A DNA stretch of 64,000 bases from Pseudomonas anuradhapurensis (GCF_014269225.2 NZ_CP077097.1:4599001-4663000); one strand, 5' to 3'. Numbered from the stretch's first letter, positions 33,293 through 43,369 are shown. Program-made: numbers and translations. The notes: generated by a model not told the origin, from the letters alone.

Positions 33293-35686
33293 TTACCAGC
33301 TATAACTCAGCTTCGCCGTTACCTCCCGCCCCGGGTTGTAGTAGTTCGCTGTCCCTGAGCCCACCACATGCTGCTCGTCAAACAGGTTGCTGACGTTAAG
33401 CGCCAGGTCGGTCCCCTTGGCGATCTGGTAATTCAGCGCAGCGTCGAACAACGTAGTGCCATCGCTCTTCTTGGTATTGGCCGCATCCATGTAATAAGCC
33501 CCCACATAGCGCGCTCCGAGGCCAACGCTCACGTCGGTGCCCGGAATGCTGTAGTAGCCCCACAGGGAACCCGAGTGCTTCGGCGCCGTGGCGAATTCAT
33601 TGCCCTTGAGCGAAGAGCCGTCGTACAACGCCCCGCGCAGCACCTCGGACTGCATGTACGAATAGGCGCCAATCACGCTGAAGTCCTGGGTAATCTGCGC
33701 CTTGGCTTCCAGGTCCAGGCCGCGCACGCGCAACTCGCCCACCGTCTGTTGCTCGATGATGCCGCTGGGCAGTACCACGGCGATGGTGACGTTCTCCTGG
33801 GTGAGGTCATACACCGCCGCCGAGAACAACGCGTCCATCCCCATCGGCGAATACTTCACGCCCACTTCGTACTGCTTGCCCGTTTGAGGTGTAACGCCAA
33901 CCTGGGGCGGCGATACGGATTCCACCATGCTCACATAGGTGGAAACCTCGTCGTTGACGATGTAGGTCAACGCAGCCCGGTAGGAGGTTTCCGAGAAGTT
34001 GTCCTTCTCTTCCTGGACACCGCCGACGTATTCCTTGCTCGACAGGTCCATCGAGTCATTGCGCACGCCGGCAGTGGCGATCACGCGGTCGTAGAACGAC
34101 AGGTTCTGCTGCAGGAAAACCGCCTTGGTAGTGGCGTCGTTCTTCTGCCGGGTATAGGGCGTGAGGCCGCCCGGTACGCCGGTGAATACCGGGTTGGCAA
34201 TGTCGATGGAAGGCGCCAGGCCGTAGATCGAGCTTTGTCTGGTTGTCGAATCGAGGTACTCCACACCGACCAGGGTGCTGCTGTCGACATGCTCGAACTG
34301 CGCATCGTATTGCAGCATCAGGTTACCGTTGAGCTGGTCGGCATCGCTGTCGGTGCCGAACACGTAACGCGGGATGACGGTGCCGACCCGCGCCGGGCTG
34401 TCGCTCAGGTAGGCGTAGCCGAAGTCATCGCTCAACTCGCTGTAGCGCAGGTTGCTGCGCAGCACAAAGCCATTGTCGAAGTCGTGGGTGATGTTGCCGC
34501 TGAGGCTGGTGCGCTCCACGTCATGGAAGTTGTAGCCTGGCTCACCATAGAAATCGCTACGGTCGTATTCCTTGTCCAGCGGATAGCCACCGCTGTTCGG
34601 CGAACTGTTGGTTTTCAGGTAGTCCACGATCATCGTGGCAGAGGTGTAGTCGGTAGGCGCCCAGGTCAGCCCGCCCATCACGAAGCGGTTGTCGTCCTGG
34701 GAGTGGTCGTACTCACGGTCACTGTTCTGCATCTTGGCGGTGAAGCGGCCAGCCAAGGTCTTTTCCTCGTTCAGCGCATCGCCGACATCGATGCCGGTTT
34801 CGGCATGGTCGAACGAGCCGTACGTCACGTAGCCCTGGCCAAACTGCTCGAAGCGCGGCTGCTTGCTGACGAAGTTGACCGAGCCGCCCGGGTCTGCCGG
34901 GCCAAACAGGGTGGAGTTGGCGCCGCGCAATACCTCGATGCGCTCGTAGGCGTATGGGTCTTCCCGCACACCCCGCATCGAGCTCAAGGTCAGGCCGTCA
35001 CGGTAGGTGGTGGCCTGGAAGCCACGGATCAGAAAGTAGTCGTTGCGGTCGTCCGAACCGTAGTAGTCGCTGACCACCCCCGGCGTATATTGCAGCGCTT
35101 CTTCCGTGGTGCTGACGCTGCGCTGTTGCATTTCCTTGCTGGTCACCACAGACACGGAAGCGGGCGTATTGAGGAGGCTGGTGGCCACCTTGCCGCCCAC
35201 CCACAGCTCCTTGGCGACCACCGAGTTGCTGTCATCGTCGGCGCTGGCCTTGACCTTGGCGTTGATGATGACCGGTGCCAGGCGGTAGTCCTCGCTGGCG
35301 CCAAGCTCCAGCGGGCCGGCAGGCGCGGGTTGTGACACCACCAAATAGGCGCCCGGTCCTTGTTGCTCCGCCTGAAGCTGGGTGCCCTGTAGGAGTGACG
35401 AGAGTGCAGCCGAGGTGCCCAGCGTCCCCTGCACCCCTGCAGTGCTGCGGTTGGCCACGGCCTGTGCATCGAAGGACAGGCTGACACCTGCCTGGCGGGC
35501 AAAGCGGTCAAGCGCTGGCGCCAGCGGGCCGGCAGGAATATTCCACTGCTGTAGCTGGCTGTCAGGCTCAGACATTGCAGATTGCGCCAGCACAGGTAGC
35601 GCACAACTGCTGACAACCAGGCCCAGGAAAACACCATGCAAAGCACGGCTCAAAGGATGGCGCTGTGGAACCGGGGTCGAACTCAT
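33293..35686 (-). CDS. TonB-dependent siderophore receptor with signalling domain
   Basis: A 797-residue outer-membrane receptor. A signal peptide covers about 1-35 (LVVSSCALPVLAQSA). An STN secretin/TonB N-terminal signalling domain follows at about 45-118 (IPAGPLAPALDRFARQAGVSL). The plug is at about 160-275 with SVSVVTSKEM and RIEVLRGANSTLFGPADPGG. The beta barrel ends in the terminal aromatic YSW. It resembles FpvA-type ferric pyoverdine or related receptors. The STN domain predicts trans-envelope signalling through an anti-sigma/ECF pair, yet no such genes are adjacent. A weak Fur-like half-site lies 60 bp upstream. Confidence 0.93.
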   Translation of the reverse strand: MSSTPVPQRHPLSRALHGVFLGLVVSSCALPVLAQSAMSEPDSQLQQWNIPAGPLAPALDRFARQAGVSLSFDAQAVANRSTAGVQGTLGTSAALSSLLQGTQLQAEQQGPGAYLVVSQPAPAGPLELGASEDYRLAPVIINAKVKASADDDSNSVVAKELWVGGKVATSLLNTPASVSVVTSKEMQQRSVSTTEEALQYTPGVVSDYYGSDDRNDYFLIRGFQATTYRDGLTLSSMRGVREDPYAYERIEVLRGANSTLFGPADPGGSVNFVSKQPRFEQFGQGYVTYGSFDHAETGIDVGDALNEEKTLAGRFTAKMQNSDREYDHSQDDNRFVMGGLTWAPTDYTSATMIVDYLKTNSSPNSGGYPLDKEYDRSDFYGEPGYNFHDVERTSLSGNITHDFDNGFVLRSNLRYSELSDDFGYAYLSDSPARVGTVIPRYVFGTDSDADQLNGNLMLQYDAQFEHVDSSTLVGVEYLDSTTRQSSIYGLAPSIDIANPVFTGVPGGLTPYTRQKNDATTKAVFLQQNLSFYDRVIATAGVRNDSMDLSSKEYVGGVQEEKDNFSETSYRAALTYIVNDEVSTYVSMVESVSPPQVGVTPQTGKQYEVGVKYSPMGMDALFSAAVYDLTQENVTIAVVLPSGIIEQQTVGELRVRGLDLEAKAQITQDFSVIGAYSYMQSEVLRGALYDGSSLKGNEFATAPKHSGSLWGYYSIPGTDVSVGLGARYVGAYYMDAANTKKSDGTTLFDAALNYQIAKGTDLALNVSNLFDEQHVVGSGTANYYNPGREVTAKLSYSW

Positions 35687-35823
35687 TTTCTCGCTCCGTA
35701 GAGGGATCGGCAGACTGGCCTGTAATCCGGCCTTCCCTAGATGCCGAACGAGAATGAGAAATCACCTCATTTATTTTCGAGACAGCCTCACGCGGTGAGA
35801 CTTTTTCCTGGTTGCGGTAAACC

Positions 35824-35860
35824 GGAAAAAACAAAGGGCACCCTCCACTGGTGCCCTTTG
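35824..35860 (-). terminator. Rho-independent terminator of the permease gene
   Basis: On the minus strand a perfect 10-bp AAAGGGCACC-type stem with a 7-nt loop is followed by TTGTTTTTTCC. It begins 23 bp after the permease stop codon. Confidence 0.92.
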
Positions 35861-35882
35861 CCTTACCACCAGGTGAACCCAA

Positions 35883-37274
35883 TCACCCCATCGAACGCAC
35901 CCCTACGGGTTGCGCGTGGCCTCGCGAAGTCACGATTCCCAGGAAGGAAATAATGATCGCCAGGCCCAACGTCGAGCTGACCTCCGCCCGGTGTTCAGGC
36001 GTGTACATCATCACCGCCAGTGCTCCTGCAATGAACAGGATCACCGCCCAGGTCAGGTACGGGAACAGCCACATGCGAAACTTCAGCTCGGTGTTCTCGC
36101 GTTCCAGGCGGCGGCGCATGCGCAGCTGGGAGATGGCGATGACCATGTACACCAGCAAGGCGATGGCACCGGAGCTGGCCAGCAGGAACTCGAACACGCC
36201 CTTCGGCGCGAAGTAGTTGAGGACGGCGATGGCCGCGCCGATCAGGGTGCTGCCGAACACTGCGGCACGCGGCACGCCGACCTTGGAGGTCTTGTTGAGC
36301 ATGGCCGGCGCGTCACCACGCTTGGCCAGCGAGTACATCATCCGCGAGGCGATGTAGATCGATGAGTTCATGCAACTGGTCACGGCCACCAGCACCACCA
36401 GGTCGACCATGAACGCCGCGTTGGGGATGTTCATGATCTCCAGTGCGCGCTGGTACGAGCCCACCACTGCCAGTTGCGGGTCGTTCCACGGCACCACCGA
36501 AATGATCACGAAGATCGACAGGATGTAGAAGGTGCTGATACGCCAGATCACCGAGCGGGTGGCCTTGGCGATGTTGCGCGACGGGTCGCTGGACTCGGAG
36601 GCGGCGATGGTCACCGCCTCGGTACCGATGAAGCTGAACATCACGGTGATGAACGCGCCGACCACCGCCGACCAGCCCTTCGGTGCGAAGCCGCCATGCT
36701 CGGCCATCAGGCTGCTCAGGCCGCTGACTTCGCGGTTGGGCAACCAGCCCATCAGGGCAGCGAAGCCCAGGCCGATGAAACCGAGAATGGCGGTGACCTT
36801 GAGGATCGCGAACCAGAACTCGAACTCGCCGTACTTGGCCACGCTGAACAGGTTGGTGCCGGCCAGCAGCAGCACCGAGGCCAGGGCGAAGATCCAGCTG
36901 TCTACCTGCGGGAACCAGACGTTCAGTACATGGCCGGCGGCCAGCGCTTCGATGGGGATCACCAGTACCCAGAACCACCAGTACAGCCAGCCGATGGTGT
37001 AGCCGGCCCAACGGCCGATGGCCTGGTCGGCATAGGTCGAAAACGAACCAGTGTCAGGGTGTGCAACGGCCATTTCGCCGAGCATGCGCATGACCAGCAC
37101 CACCAGGGCCCCGGCCACGAAATAGGAAAGTATGGTAGCTGGCCCGGCTGCCGCGATGGCATGGCCAGAGCCGACGAAAAGTCCGGCGCCGATGATGCCG
37201 GCGATGGACAGCATCGTTACATGACGAGGCTTGAAACCTTGGGCAAGGTTGCCATCAGATCCCACGGTGTTCAT
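35883..37274 (-). CDS. gabP: GABA-type amino acid permease (APC family)
   Basis: A 463-residue permease with 12 membrane helices. The N-terminal signature FKPRHVTMLSIAGIIGAGLF and the GTEAVTIAASESSDPSRNI motif in helix 6-7 are typical of the amino acid/GABA transporters of the APC superfamily. It resembles E. coli GabP; 4-aminobutyrate as substrate is inferred. No catabolic gabDT genes are adjacent. It is monocistronic, bounded by a terminator. Confidence 0.85.
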   Translation of the reverse strand: MNTVGSDGNLAQGFKPRHVTMLSIAGIIGAGLFVGSGHAIAAAGPATILSYFVAGALVVLVMRMLGEMAVAHPDTGSFSTYADQAIGRWAGYTIGWLYWWFWVLVIPIEALAAGHVLNVWFPQVDSWIFALASVLLLAGTNLFSVAKYGEFEFWFAILKVTAILGFIGLGFAALMGWLPNREVSGLSSLMAEHGGFAPKGWSAVVGAFITVMFSFIGTEAVTIAASESSDPSRNIAKATRSVIWRISTFYILSIFVIISVVPWNDPQLAVVGSYQRALEIMNIPNAAFMVDLVVLVAVTSCMNSSIYIASRMMYSLAKRGDAPAMLNKTSKVGVPRAAVFGSTLIGAAIAVLNYFAPKGVFEFLLASSGAIALLVYMVIAISQLRMRRRLERENTELKFRMWLFPYLTWAVILFIAGALAVMMYTPEHRAEVSSTLGLAIIISFLGIVTSRGHAQPVGVRSMG

Positions 37275-37760
37275 TGATGTTGTTCTCTTTTTGCTGACAC
37301 AAGGAAGGACGGGCAGGCGTAGGCGAAAATATCTCCTTTGAAATCAATAAGTCGACACATTACTTGCGCGCTGTTGTTGATATTTGGCGCGCGTCACAGA
37401 GCAGGTGTCCGCATAGGTCGGGGTTCATTTAAGCCGCGCAGGGCTGTGGGAAATTACACGAGAACGCCCCGGAACTGTTCGATCACGACAGGCCGTTTTC
37501 ACCAGCGCCAGATTTTGCCGATGGCGTGCCCGCTGGCGACAACGGTCCATCTGAGGCTTCTGTTTTTCATTTGGATGTGCGACCTGTGCCAGCCCTGCGC
37601 GGGCAAGCCCGCTCCCACTGCTGCTGCGTACACTTCAGGCCTTCGCAATAAGCTGTAGGTTGCCCACGAAGAGGGCGGCACAGGCACCGCCACATTCAGC
37701 CTCAACAAAAAAGCCCCGGTTTCCCGAGGCCCCATTCGCAACACCTGGCCTGTACCTGGG
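37275..37760. other. 486-bp intergenic region between gudD and gabP
   Basis: No supported gene. It contains the likely gabP promoter region (AT-rich around 37325-37400), a single type-2 REP core CGGGCAAGCCCGCTCCCAC at about 37600-37619, and the gudD terminator at 37704-37730. Short frames here lack ribosome binding sites and conserved features. Confidence 0.6.
37704..37730 (-). terminator. Rho-independent terminator of gudD
   Basis: On the minus strand GCCTCGG-GAAA-CCGGGGC is followed by six T residues. It lies about 30 bp downstream of the gudD stop codon. Confidence 0.88.
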
Positions 37761-39116
37761 TCAGCGCACCAGGCACGGCCGCTTGTTATCAAAGCGCCAG
37801 CCAGGAATCAGGAACTGCATCGCCACGCTGTCATCGCGCGCGCCCAGGCCCATATTACGGTAGCACTCATGGGCCTTGGCCAATTGCGCCTCATCCAGCT
37901 CCACCCCCAGCCCTGGCCGGGCCGGCACACGCACATGGCCATCGACGATGCGCAGCGGCTCGCGGGTCAGGCGCTGGCCGTCCTGCCAGATCCAGTGGGT
38001 GTCGATTGCGGTGATCTCGCCCGGCGCCGCCGCCGCCACCTGAGTGAACATCGCCAGCGAAATATCGAAGTGGTTATTGGAGTGCGAACCCCAGGTCAGC
38101 CCCCAGTCGTTGCACATCTGCGCCACCCGCACCGAGCCCTGCAAGGTCCAGAAATGTGGGTCGGCCAGCGGAATGTCCACTGCCTGCGACTGGATCGCGT
38201 GGCCCATCTGCCGCCAGTCGGTCGCGATCATGTTGGTGGCCGTGGGCAAGCCGGTAGCGCGGCGAAACTCGGCCATCACCTCACGGCCCGAATAACCGTC
38301 CTCGGCACCACACGGGTCCTCGGCGTAAGCCAGCACAGCGTGCTTGTCACGGCACAGGGCAATGGCCTGCTGCAACGACCAGGCGCCGTTCGGGTCGAGG
38401 GTGATGCGCGCTTGCGGGAAGCGGTCGGCCAGGGCCGTCACCGCTTCCATTTCCTCCTCGCCTCGCAGCACCCCGCCCTTGAGCTTGAAGTCGCTGAAGC
38501 CGTAGCGTGCCTCGGCGGCCTCGGCCAGGCGTACCACTGCGTCGGGGGTCAGTGCTGTTTCGTGGCGCAGGCGAAACCAGTCATCGTCGCTGTCGGCTTC
38601 GTTGCGGTAGGCCAGGTTGGTCTGCCGGCGGTCACCGATGTAGAACAGATAACCGAGCATCTTCACCGCGTCGCGTTGCTGCCCTTCGCCCAGCAGTGCA
38701 GCCATCGGCACGTTCAGGTGCTGGCCGAGCAGGTCGAGCAGCGCCGACTCCATGGCAGTTACCGCATGCACGGTAATGCGCAGGTCGAAGGTCTGCAGGC
38801 CACGCCCGCCCGAATCGCGGCCAGCGAAGGTCTGGCGCATGGCATTGAGCACGCGCTGGTAATGGCCGATCGGCTGGCCGAGCACCAGGCTGCGGGCGTC
38901 TTCCAGGGTCTGGCGAATCTTCTCGCCACCGGGCACTTCGCCCAGGCCGGTATTGCCAGCGCTGTCGCGCAACACCACCACATTACGGGTGAAGAACGGG
39001 CCATGCGCACCACTGAGGTTGAGCAGCATGCTGTCATGGCCGGCGACGGGGACGACGCGCAGGTCGGTGACTACCGGGGTGCCGGTGTGGATAGCGGGGG
39101 TTGTCTGCAGGTTCAT
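37761..39116 (-). CDS. gudD: Glucarate dehydratase
   Basis: Dehydrates D-glucarate (and often L-idarate) to 5-keto-4-deoxyglucarate. The product is 451 residues of the enolase superfamily (mandelate racemase-like). Catalytic residues align with E. coli GudD plus six: K211 and K213 in FKLKGG, D241 in LDPNG, E266 in AEDPCG, N295, and H345 in GSHSNNH. I use the ATG at 39116 ([14 protein letters not shown]). It is followed on the same strand by the transporter gudP upstream (19-bp gap). I see no garL/garR genes; the later steps must lie elsewhere. Confidence 0.95.
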   Translation of the reverse strand: MNLQTTPAIHTGTPVVTDLRVVPVAGHDSMLLNLSGAHGPFFTRNVVVLRDSAGNTGLGEVPGGEKIRQTLEDARSLVLGQPIGHYQRVLNAMRQTFAGRDSGGRGLQTFDLRITVHAVTAMESALLDLLGQHLNVPMAALLGEGQQRDAVKMLGYLFYIGDRRQTNLAYRNEADSDDDWFRLRHETALTPDAVVRLAEAAEARYGFSDFKLKGGVLRGEEEMEAVTALADRFPQARITLDPNGAWSLQQAIALCRDKHAVLAYAEDPCGAEDGYSGREVMAEFRRATGLPTATNMIATDWRQMGHAIQSQAVDIPLADPHFWTLQGSVRVAQMCNDWGLTWGSHSNNHFDISLAMFTQVAAAAPGEITAIDTHWIWQDGQRLTREPLRIVDGHVRVPARPGLGVELDEAQLAKAHECYRNMGLGARDDSVAMQFLIPGWRFDNKRPCLVR

Positions 39117-39135
39117 GGTTGTTGTCTCGCAGTCA

Positions 39136-40488
39136 TCAGTGGCTCTGGCCCAGGGCCGAAGGGGCCTTGAGGTCGTCGGAAGGGGCGCCCTTCGGGCGCG
39201 TGCGTACGAAGAACACGGCAATCGCGGCCAGTACCGAGGTCACCGCCAGGCCGTACAAGCCGCCCTGGATCGACCCGGTCTGCTGTTCCAGCAGGCCGAA
39301 GGTGGTGGGTGCGACGAAGCCACCGAGGTTGCCGACCGAGTTGATCAGGGCGATCACCGCTGCGGCAATGCGTGCATCCAGGTAACCCTGCGGGATCGGC
39401 CAGAACAGCGAAGACGCCGACTTGAAACCGATCGCCGCGAAGCACACTGCAACAAAGGCGAACACCGGCCCGCCGGTGGTGGACATGAACATGCCGATGG
39501 CCGCGACCACCAGTGCCCCGGCCACCCAGGCCTGCTGGAACTTCCAGCGCGCGGAGCCGGCGGCGAAGGCATACATGGCCAGGATCGAGATCAGCCAGGG
39601 GATCGAGTTGAAGAAGCCGACCTGCAGGTCGCTGAGGTCGCCCATGCGCTTGATGATGCTGGGCAGCCAGAAGGTGGCGGCGTAGATGGTCAGCTGGATG
39701 CAGAAGTAGATCAGGCAGAACAGCAGGATCTGGCGGTCCTTGAGCAGGCTCCAGGCCGATGGCTTGTCCGCTGCAACGGCTTCACGCTCACGCTGCTCGC
39801 GATCGATGGTGGCCACCAGCGCGTCCTGCTCGGCCTGGCTCAGCCACTTGGCATCCTGCGGCCTGGAATCGAGCCAGAAGAACACGAAGAAGCACAGCAC
39901 CACCGAGGCCATGCCTTCGATGAACAGCATCCATTGCCAGCCATGCATGCCCAGGCCCTGAAGCTGCATCAGCGCCCCGGCCAGCGGCCCGGAAATCAGC
40001 GAGGCCAGCGCCGAACCGCTGAGGAAGATGGCAATTGCCTTGCCGCGCTCGGCGGCAGGCAGCCAGCGGGTGAAGTAATAGATCACCCCGGGGAAGAAGC
40101 CTGCTTCGGCCACGCCGAGCAGAAAGCGCAGCACGTAGAACTGGGTTTCGTTCTGCACGAAGGCCATGGCCGTGGCCACCAGCCCCCAGGTGAACATGAT
40201 GCGGGTCAGCCACAGGCGCGCGCCAACCTTTTGCAGCAGCATGTTCGAAGGCACCTCGAACAACGCATAACCGATGAAGAACAACCCGGCGCCAAAGCCA
40301 TAGGCCGCGGCACTGATGCCCAGGTCGCTTTCCAGATGCGGGCGGACAAAGCCGATGTTGACGCGATCGAGGTAGTTGACGATGAACATGATGACGAACA
40401 GCGGCAGGACGTGGCGCTTGACCTTGGCCACGGCACAGGCCAGGGCGTCGCCTTCATTCCGGGTCGACGGAGCGAGGGTATCGTTCAC
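39136..40488 (-). CDS. gudP: Glucarate/galactarate MFS transporter
   Basis: A 450-residue major facilitator of the anion:cation symporter family, 12 membrane helices. The first helix ends in the family motif [16 protein letters not shown], and loop 2-3 has [13 protein letters not shown]. It is co-transcribed with gudD. I prefer the GTG at 40488 because GGAGA lies 8 bp upstream; a GTG 15 bp further upstream gives 455 residues. Substrate is inferred from the neighbour. Confidence 0.9.
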   Translation of the reverse strand: MNDTLAPSTRNEGDALACAVAKVKRHVLPLFVIMFIVNYLDRVNIGFVRPHLESDLGISAAAYGFGAGLFFIGYALFEVPSNMLLQKVGARLWLTRIMFTWGLVATAMAFVQNETQFYVLRFLLGVAEAGFFPGVIYYFTRWLPAAERGKAIAIFLSGSALASLISGPLAGALMQLQGLGMHGWQWMLFIEGMASVVLCFFVFFWLDSRPQDAKWLSQAEQDALVATIDREQREREAVAADKPSAWSLLKDRQILLFCLIYFCIQLTIYAATFWLPSIIKRMGDLSDLQVGFFNSIPWLISILAMYAFAAGSARWKFQQAWVAGALVVAAIGMFMSTTGGPVFAFVAVCFAAIGFKSASSLFWPIPQGYLDARIAAAVIALINSVGNLGGFVAPTTFGLLEQQTGSIQGGLYGLAVTSVLAAIAVFFVRTRPKGAPSDDLKAPSALGQSH

Positions 40489-40527
40489 TTGCGGATCTCC
40501 CACTAATTGTTTTTGTGCGGGGCGGAG

Positions 40528-40580
40528 TTGTCTGACATGACAGTGGGAGGGAGCATATGCGCGGCGCAGTTGTACGACAA
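40528..40580. promoter_or_regulatory. FadR-type operators near gudP
   Basis: Two copies of a TTGTnnnACAA-like site lie at 40528-40538 (TTGTCTGACAT, one mismatch) and 40570-40580 (TTGTACGACAA, exact). They occur 40-90 bp upstream of the gudP start, inside the spacer shared with the regulator. The pattern fits the TnGTnnnACnA rule for FadR-subfamily regulators. Confidence 0.6.
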
Positions 40581-40714
40581 GCTCAACAATGTCGTCAAAA
40601 TTGCAAAATACAAGCTGTCAAAATACAAAATTTTCGAAAACGTGCCGGAATCGCGACGCTATGGAACGCCTGGAGCGTGGCAAAAATCAGCAAAAAATAT
40701 TTCTATCGATTAAC

Positions 40715-40725
40715 TTGTCATACAA
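40715..40725. promoter_or_regulatory. FadR-type operator before the regulator gene
   Basis: TTGTCATACAA, an exact TTGTnnnACAA match 25 bp upstream of the regulator start. Its place suggests autoregulation. Confidence 0.6.
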
Positions 40726-40749
40726 GCACTGACAGCAACGGATCACATC

Positions 40750-41457
40750 ATGGAACCCGAACGCCTGCGCAAACATGGCCACAGCCGTGCTCACGACCTG
40801 GTCTCCAGCCTGACCCAGCAGATCTTGCTGGGCACCTTCAAGCCCGGCGACAAACTGCCCTCGGAGAACACCCTGGTACGCGAGCACGGGGTAAGCCGCA
40901 CCGTGGTCCGCGAAGCCTTGTCGAAACTGCAGGCATCGGGGCTGGTGGAACCACGCCACGGCATCGGTACCTTCGTGATGGAGCGCCAGGTCCAGGCTGG
41001 CCTGCGCATTGCTGCGGAAAGCGCGGCGAATGTGCGCGACCTGCTGGAGCTGCGCATTGGCCTGGAAGGCCAGGCGGCCGCCCTGGCCGCGCTGCGCCGT
41101 GATGATGGGCACCTGGCACGCATGCGCCAGGCGCTGGATGACTACCAGGACCTGGCCGCGGCGGGCGACAGCTGCATCGAGGCCGACCGGCGCTTTCACC
41201 TGTTGATTGCCGAGGCCACCGGCAACCTGTATTTCACCGAGATGCTGCTGCAACTGGGCAATGGCCTGATCCCGCGCAACCGCATGGCGTTGGCTGAGCG
41301 CAGCGGGGCGAAGCTGGCGCGGCAGGCGTACCTGGCCAACCTCGAGCATGAGGCGATCCTCAATGCCATTCGCCGGCGAGACCCGGACGCCGCGCGGGCG
41401 GCTATCTGCCTGCACCTGTCCAATAGCCGCGATCGCCTGCTGCCTGAACAGGCCTGA
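40750..41457 (+). CDS. GntR/FadR-family regulator of the glucarate genes
   Basis: A 235-residue FCD-type regulator. The winged helix covers about 10-78 (FKPGDKLPSENTLVREHGVSR, TVVREALSKLQASGLV). The FCD domain has the metal-ligand pattern (RFHLLIAEATGNLYF). It is divergent from gudP-gudD across 261 bp that hold three TTGTnnnACAA-type sites. I infer it represses the operon and responds to glucarate or a pathway intermediate. Confidence 0.88.
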   Translation: MEPERLRKHGHSRAHDLVSSLTQQILLGTFKPGDKLPSENTLVREHGVSRTVVREALSKLQASGLVEPRHGIGTFVMERQVQAGLRIAAESAANVRDLLELRIGLEGQAAALAALRRDDGHLARMRQALDDYQDLAAAGDSCIEADRRFHLLIAEATGNLYFTEMLLQLGNGLIPRNRMALAERSGAKLARQAYLANLEHEAILNAIRRRDPDAARAAICLHLSNSRDRLLPEQA

Positions 41458-41467
41458 CCCACTCTCC

Positions 41468-41582
41468 GGTAGACGCGGCCTTGCGTCGCGACAGGGCCGC
41501 AAAGCGGCCGCCGATTTTCAGCTTCTGTGCGCAAGCCGAGGGGCTGCTACGCAGCCCATCGCGACGCAAGGCCGCTCCTACA
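41468..41582. repeat. Paired REP elements, left arm degenerate
   Basis: The right arm is standard (GGGCTGC ... GCAAGGCCGCTCCTACA). The left arm has changed in its outer bases (GGTAGACGCGGCC), so the outer pairing is broken. It lies between the convergent regulator and the oxidoreductase. Confidence 0.88.
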
Positions 41583-41602
41583 CGAAGCCCTTGCAGGCGT
41601 AG

Positions 41603-42613
41603 TTACCAGGTCAGGCAGATCTTGCCGAAATGCCGGTTGCTCTCCTGGTAGCGGAACGCCTCGACGATCTGCTCCAGCTCGAAATGTTTGTCCACTACCG
41701 GCCGCAAGCCATTGGCATCGATTGCCCGCACCATGGCCTGCTGCTGGGCGCGGCTGCCCACCAGCACGCCCTGCAGGCGAATCTGCCGCACCAGCGCCTG
41801 CACCAGCGGCAACTGCCCGGCCACGCCGGTGAGGATACCGATCAACGACACATGCCCACCGATGCGCGCGGCAATCATCGACTGCTCCAACGTCGCCGGG
41901 CCGCCCACTTCGATCACATGATCGACGCCGCGGTTGCCGGTCAGCTCGCGCGCTTTCTCACCCCAGGCCGGGGTGCTCTTGTAGTTGATCAGGTGATCGG
42001 CCCCCAGGGCCTTCAAACGTTCGAGCTTGGCGTCGCTGGACGAGGTGGCGATCACCGTGACGCCGGCGAGCTTGGCGAACTGCAGGGCGAAGATCGACAC
42101 GCCGCCGGTACCTTGCACCAGCACCGTATCGCCGGGCTTGAGGTGGTCATCGCTCATCAGCGCGCGCCAGGCAGTGAGGCCGGCGGTGGTCAGGGTGGCG
42201 GCTTCGGCGTGGCTGAAGCCCTTGGGCGCCAGGGTGAAGGCGCTGGCACGGGCGGTGACCTGTTCGCGGGCATAACCATCGATACCATCGCCAGGCACCT
42301 TGGCGAAACCCTCGACATTGGCCTGGCCATCCAGCCAGTCGGGGAAGAAGGTGCTGACCACACTGTCGCCGACCTGGAACTCGCTGACACCGCTCCCCAC
42401 CGCGACCACTTCGCCTGCGCCATCGGCCATGGGAATGCGCCGCTCGCTCGGCCCCCACATGCCGCTGACCACAGCGAAGTCGTGGTAGTTGAGGGAGCTG
42501 GCGTGCAGGCGAACGGTGATCTCGCCGGCCTGGGGTGCGGGGGCCTCGCTGGTGCCGACTTCGACCTTGTCGTAGCCGCCGCCGGGTTGTACGTAGATGG
42601 CCTTGCTGGTCAT
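41603..42613 (-). CDS. Zinc-independent quinone-oxidoreductase-like MDR protein
   Basis: A 336-residue medium-chain dehydrogenase/reductase. It starts MTSKAIYVQPGGGYDKVEVG. The GroES-like domain contains SLNYHDFAVVSG, without the structural-zinc cysteines of alcohol dehydrogenases. The NAD(P) domain has VLVQGTGGVSIFALQFAKLAG and GADHLINY. The ATG at 42613 has a GGAGAC site. Its substrate cannot be read from the sequence; NADPH-dependent enone or quinone reduction is the usual family activity. Confidence 0.85.
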   Translation of the reverse strand: MTSKAIYVQPGGGYDKVEVGTSEAPAPQAGEITVRLHASSLNYHDFAVVSGMWGPSERRIPMADGAGEVVAVGSGVSEFQVGDSVVSTFFPDWLDGQANVEGFAKVPGDGIDGYAREQVTARASAFTLAPKGFSHAEAATLTTAGLTAWRALMSDDHLKPGDTVLVQGTGGVSIFALQFAKLAGVTVIATSSSDAKLERLKALGADHLINYKSTPAWGEKARELTGNRGVDHVIEVGGPATLEQSMIAARIGGHVSLIGILTGVAGQLPLVQALVRQIRLQGVLVGSRAQQQAMVRAIDANGLRPVVDKHFELEQIVEAFRYQESNRHFGKICLTW

Positions 42614-42662
42614 GGGTAGGGTCTCCGTGCAGGGAAAAGAATGAGCTTCAGCATAGACAGGT

Positions 42663-42757
42663 CCGGCCCTGTCGCCGGCAAGCCAGCGCCCACAAGGGCG
42701 CCATCGGACCTGGGAGTTGTGCATTACCAGTGGCAGCGGGCTTGGCCGCGATAGGGC
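42663..42757. repeat. Degenerate inverted REP pair
   Basis: GGCCCTGTCGCCGGCAAGCC at the left and the complement of GGCCCTATCGCGGCCAAGCC at the right form a decayed pair of a third REP class. It lies in the gap between the oxidoreductase and HAD genes. Confidence 0.65.
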
Positions 42758-42778
42758 CAGCACTGCCAACAAAAAAAC

Positions 42779-43369
42779 TCAGCCCAGCATCACCTTCAAT
42801 GCCCGGCAATCGGCCGCATGCCAGTCCACCAGTTCCGGCCATGGGTTGTCCGGCAAGTTCACCAGCACCGTGCGCGCCCCTGCTGCACGCCCACAGTCCA
42901 GGTCGAACCGATAATCCCCCACCATCACCAGCTCGTGGGGTGCCACACCCCAGGCACTGGCGATCTTCAGCAACCCGTCCGGGCTCGGCTTGGGCGCTGC
43001 TTCGTCGCGCCCGAGAATGTGCTCGACCGGGAAGCAGTCGGCCAGGCCGATGGCCTCCAGCGTCACACGCGCAAGCTCACGGGCATTGCGGGTCAGAATG
43101 CCCAATCGGCAACCCCGCTCGGCCAGCTCGCGCACCAGCTCCACCGCCCCGGTCGCCGCCCTGGAGGCAACCGCCAGGTCGCGCTCGTGCTCCAGCAGCC
43201 AGGCATGCTTGGCCGCCGCCTCGTCGGCTGGCAGGGCCGCCAGGTGGGTGAGGATGTCGTGCTCGGCCGGGATGTCCAGCGCCACGCGGATGGCGGCAAA
43301 GTCGTGCACGGCCACGGTCAGGGTGCCGTCCATGTCGAACACCCAGTTGCGGACCTCGCCCAGGCTCAT
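42779..43369 (-). CDS. HAD-family hydrolase (phosphatase)
   Basis: A 196-residue HAD phosphatase. The nucleophile motif is FDMDGTLT with D12 and D14. Motif II is GILTRNA, motif III is in PKPSPDGLLK and motif IV is VGDYRFDLDCG. The cap is small (subclass IA, phosphoglycolate phosphatase-like). The start overlaps the tesB stop by 4 bp (ATGA), so the two are coupled. The substrate is unknown. Confidence 0.88.
   Translation of the reverse strand: MSLGEVRNWVFDMDGTLTVAVHDFAAIRVALDIPAEHDILTHLAALPADEAAAKHAWLLEHERDLAVASRAATGAVELVRELAERGCRLGILTRNARELARVTLEAIGLADCFPVEHILGRDEAAPKPSPDGLLKIASAWGVAPHELVMVGDYRFDLDCGRAAGARTVLVNLPDNPWPELVDWHAADCRALKVMLG

Noticed and set aside
33368..35335. A 655-codon plus-strand frame opposite the siderophore receptor
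   Set aside because: It has shadow composition; the receptor has signal, STN, plug and barrel on the minus strand.
35747..35767. Fur box before the siderophore receptor
   Set aside because: Only one half (GAGAATGAGAA) fits; the full 19-mer matches about 11 of 19, too weak to list as a site.
37330..37760. Short frames in the gudD-gabP gap
   Set aside because: They lack binding sites and overlap a terminator and a REP core.
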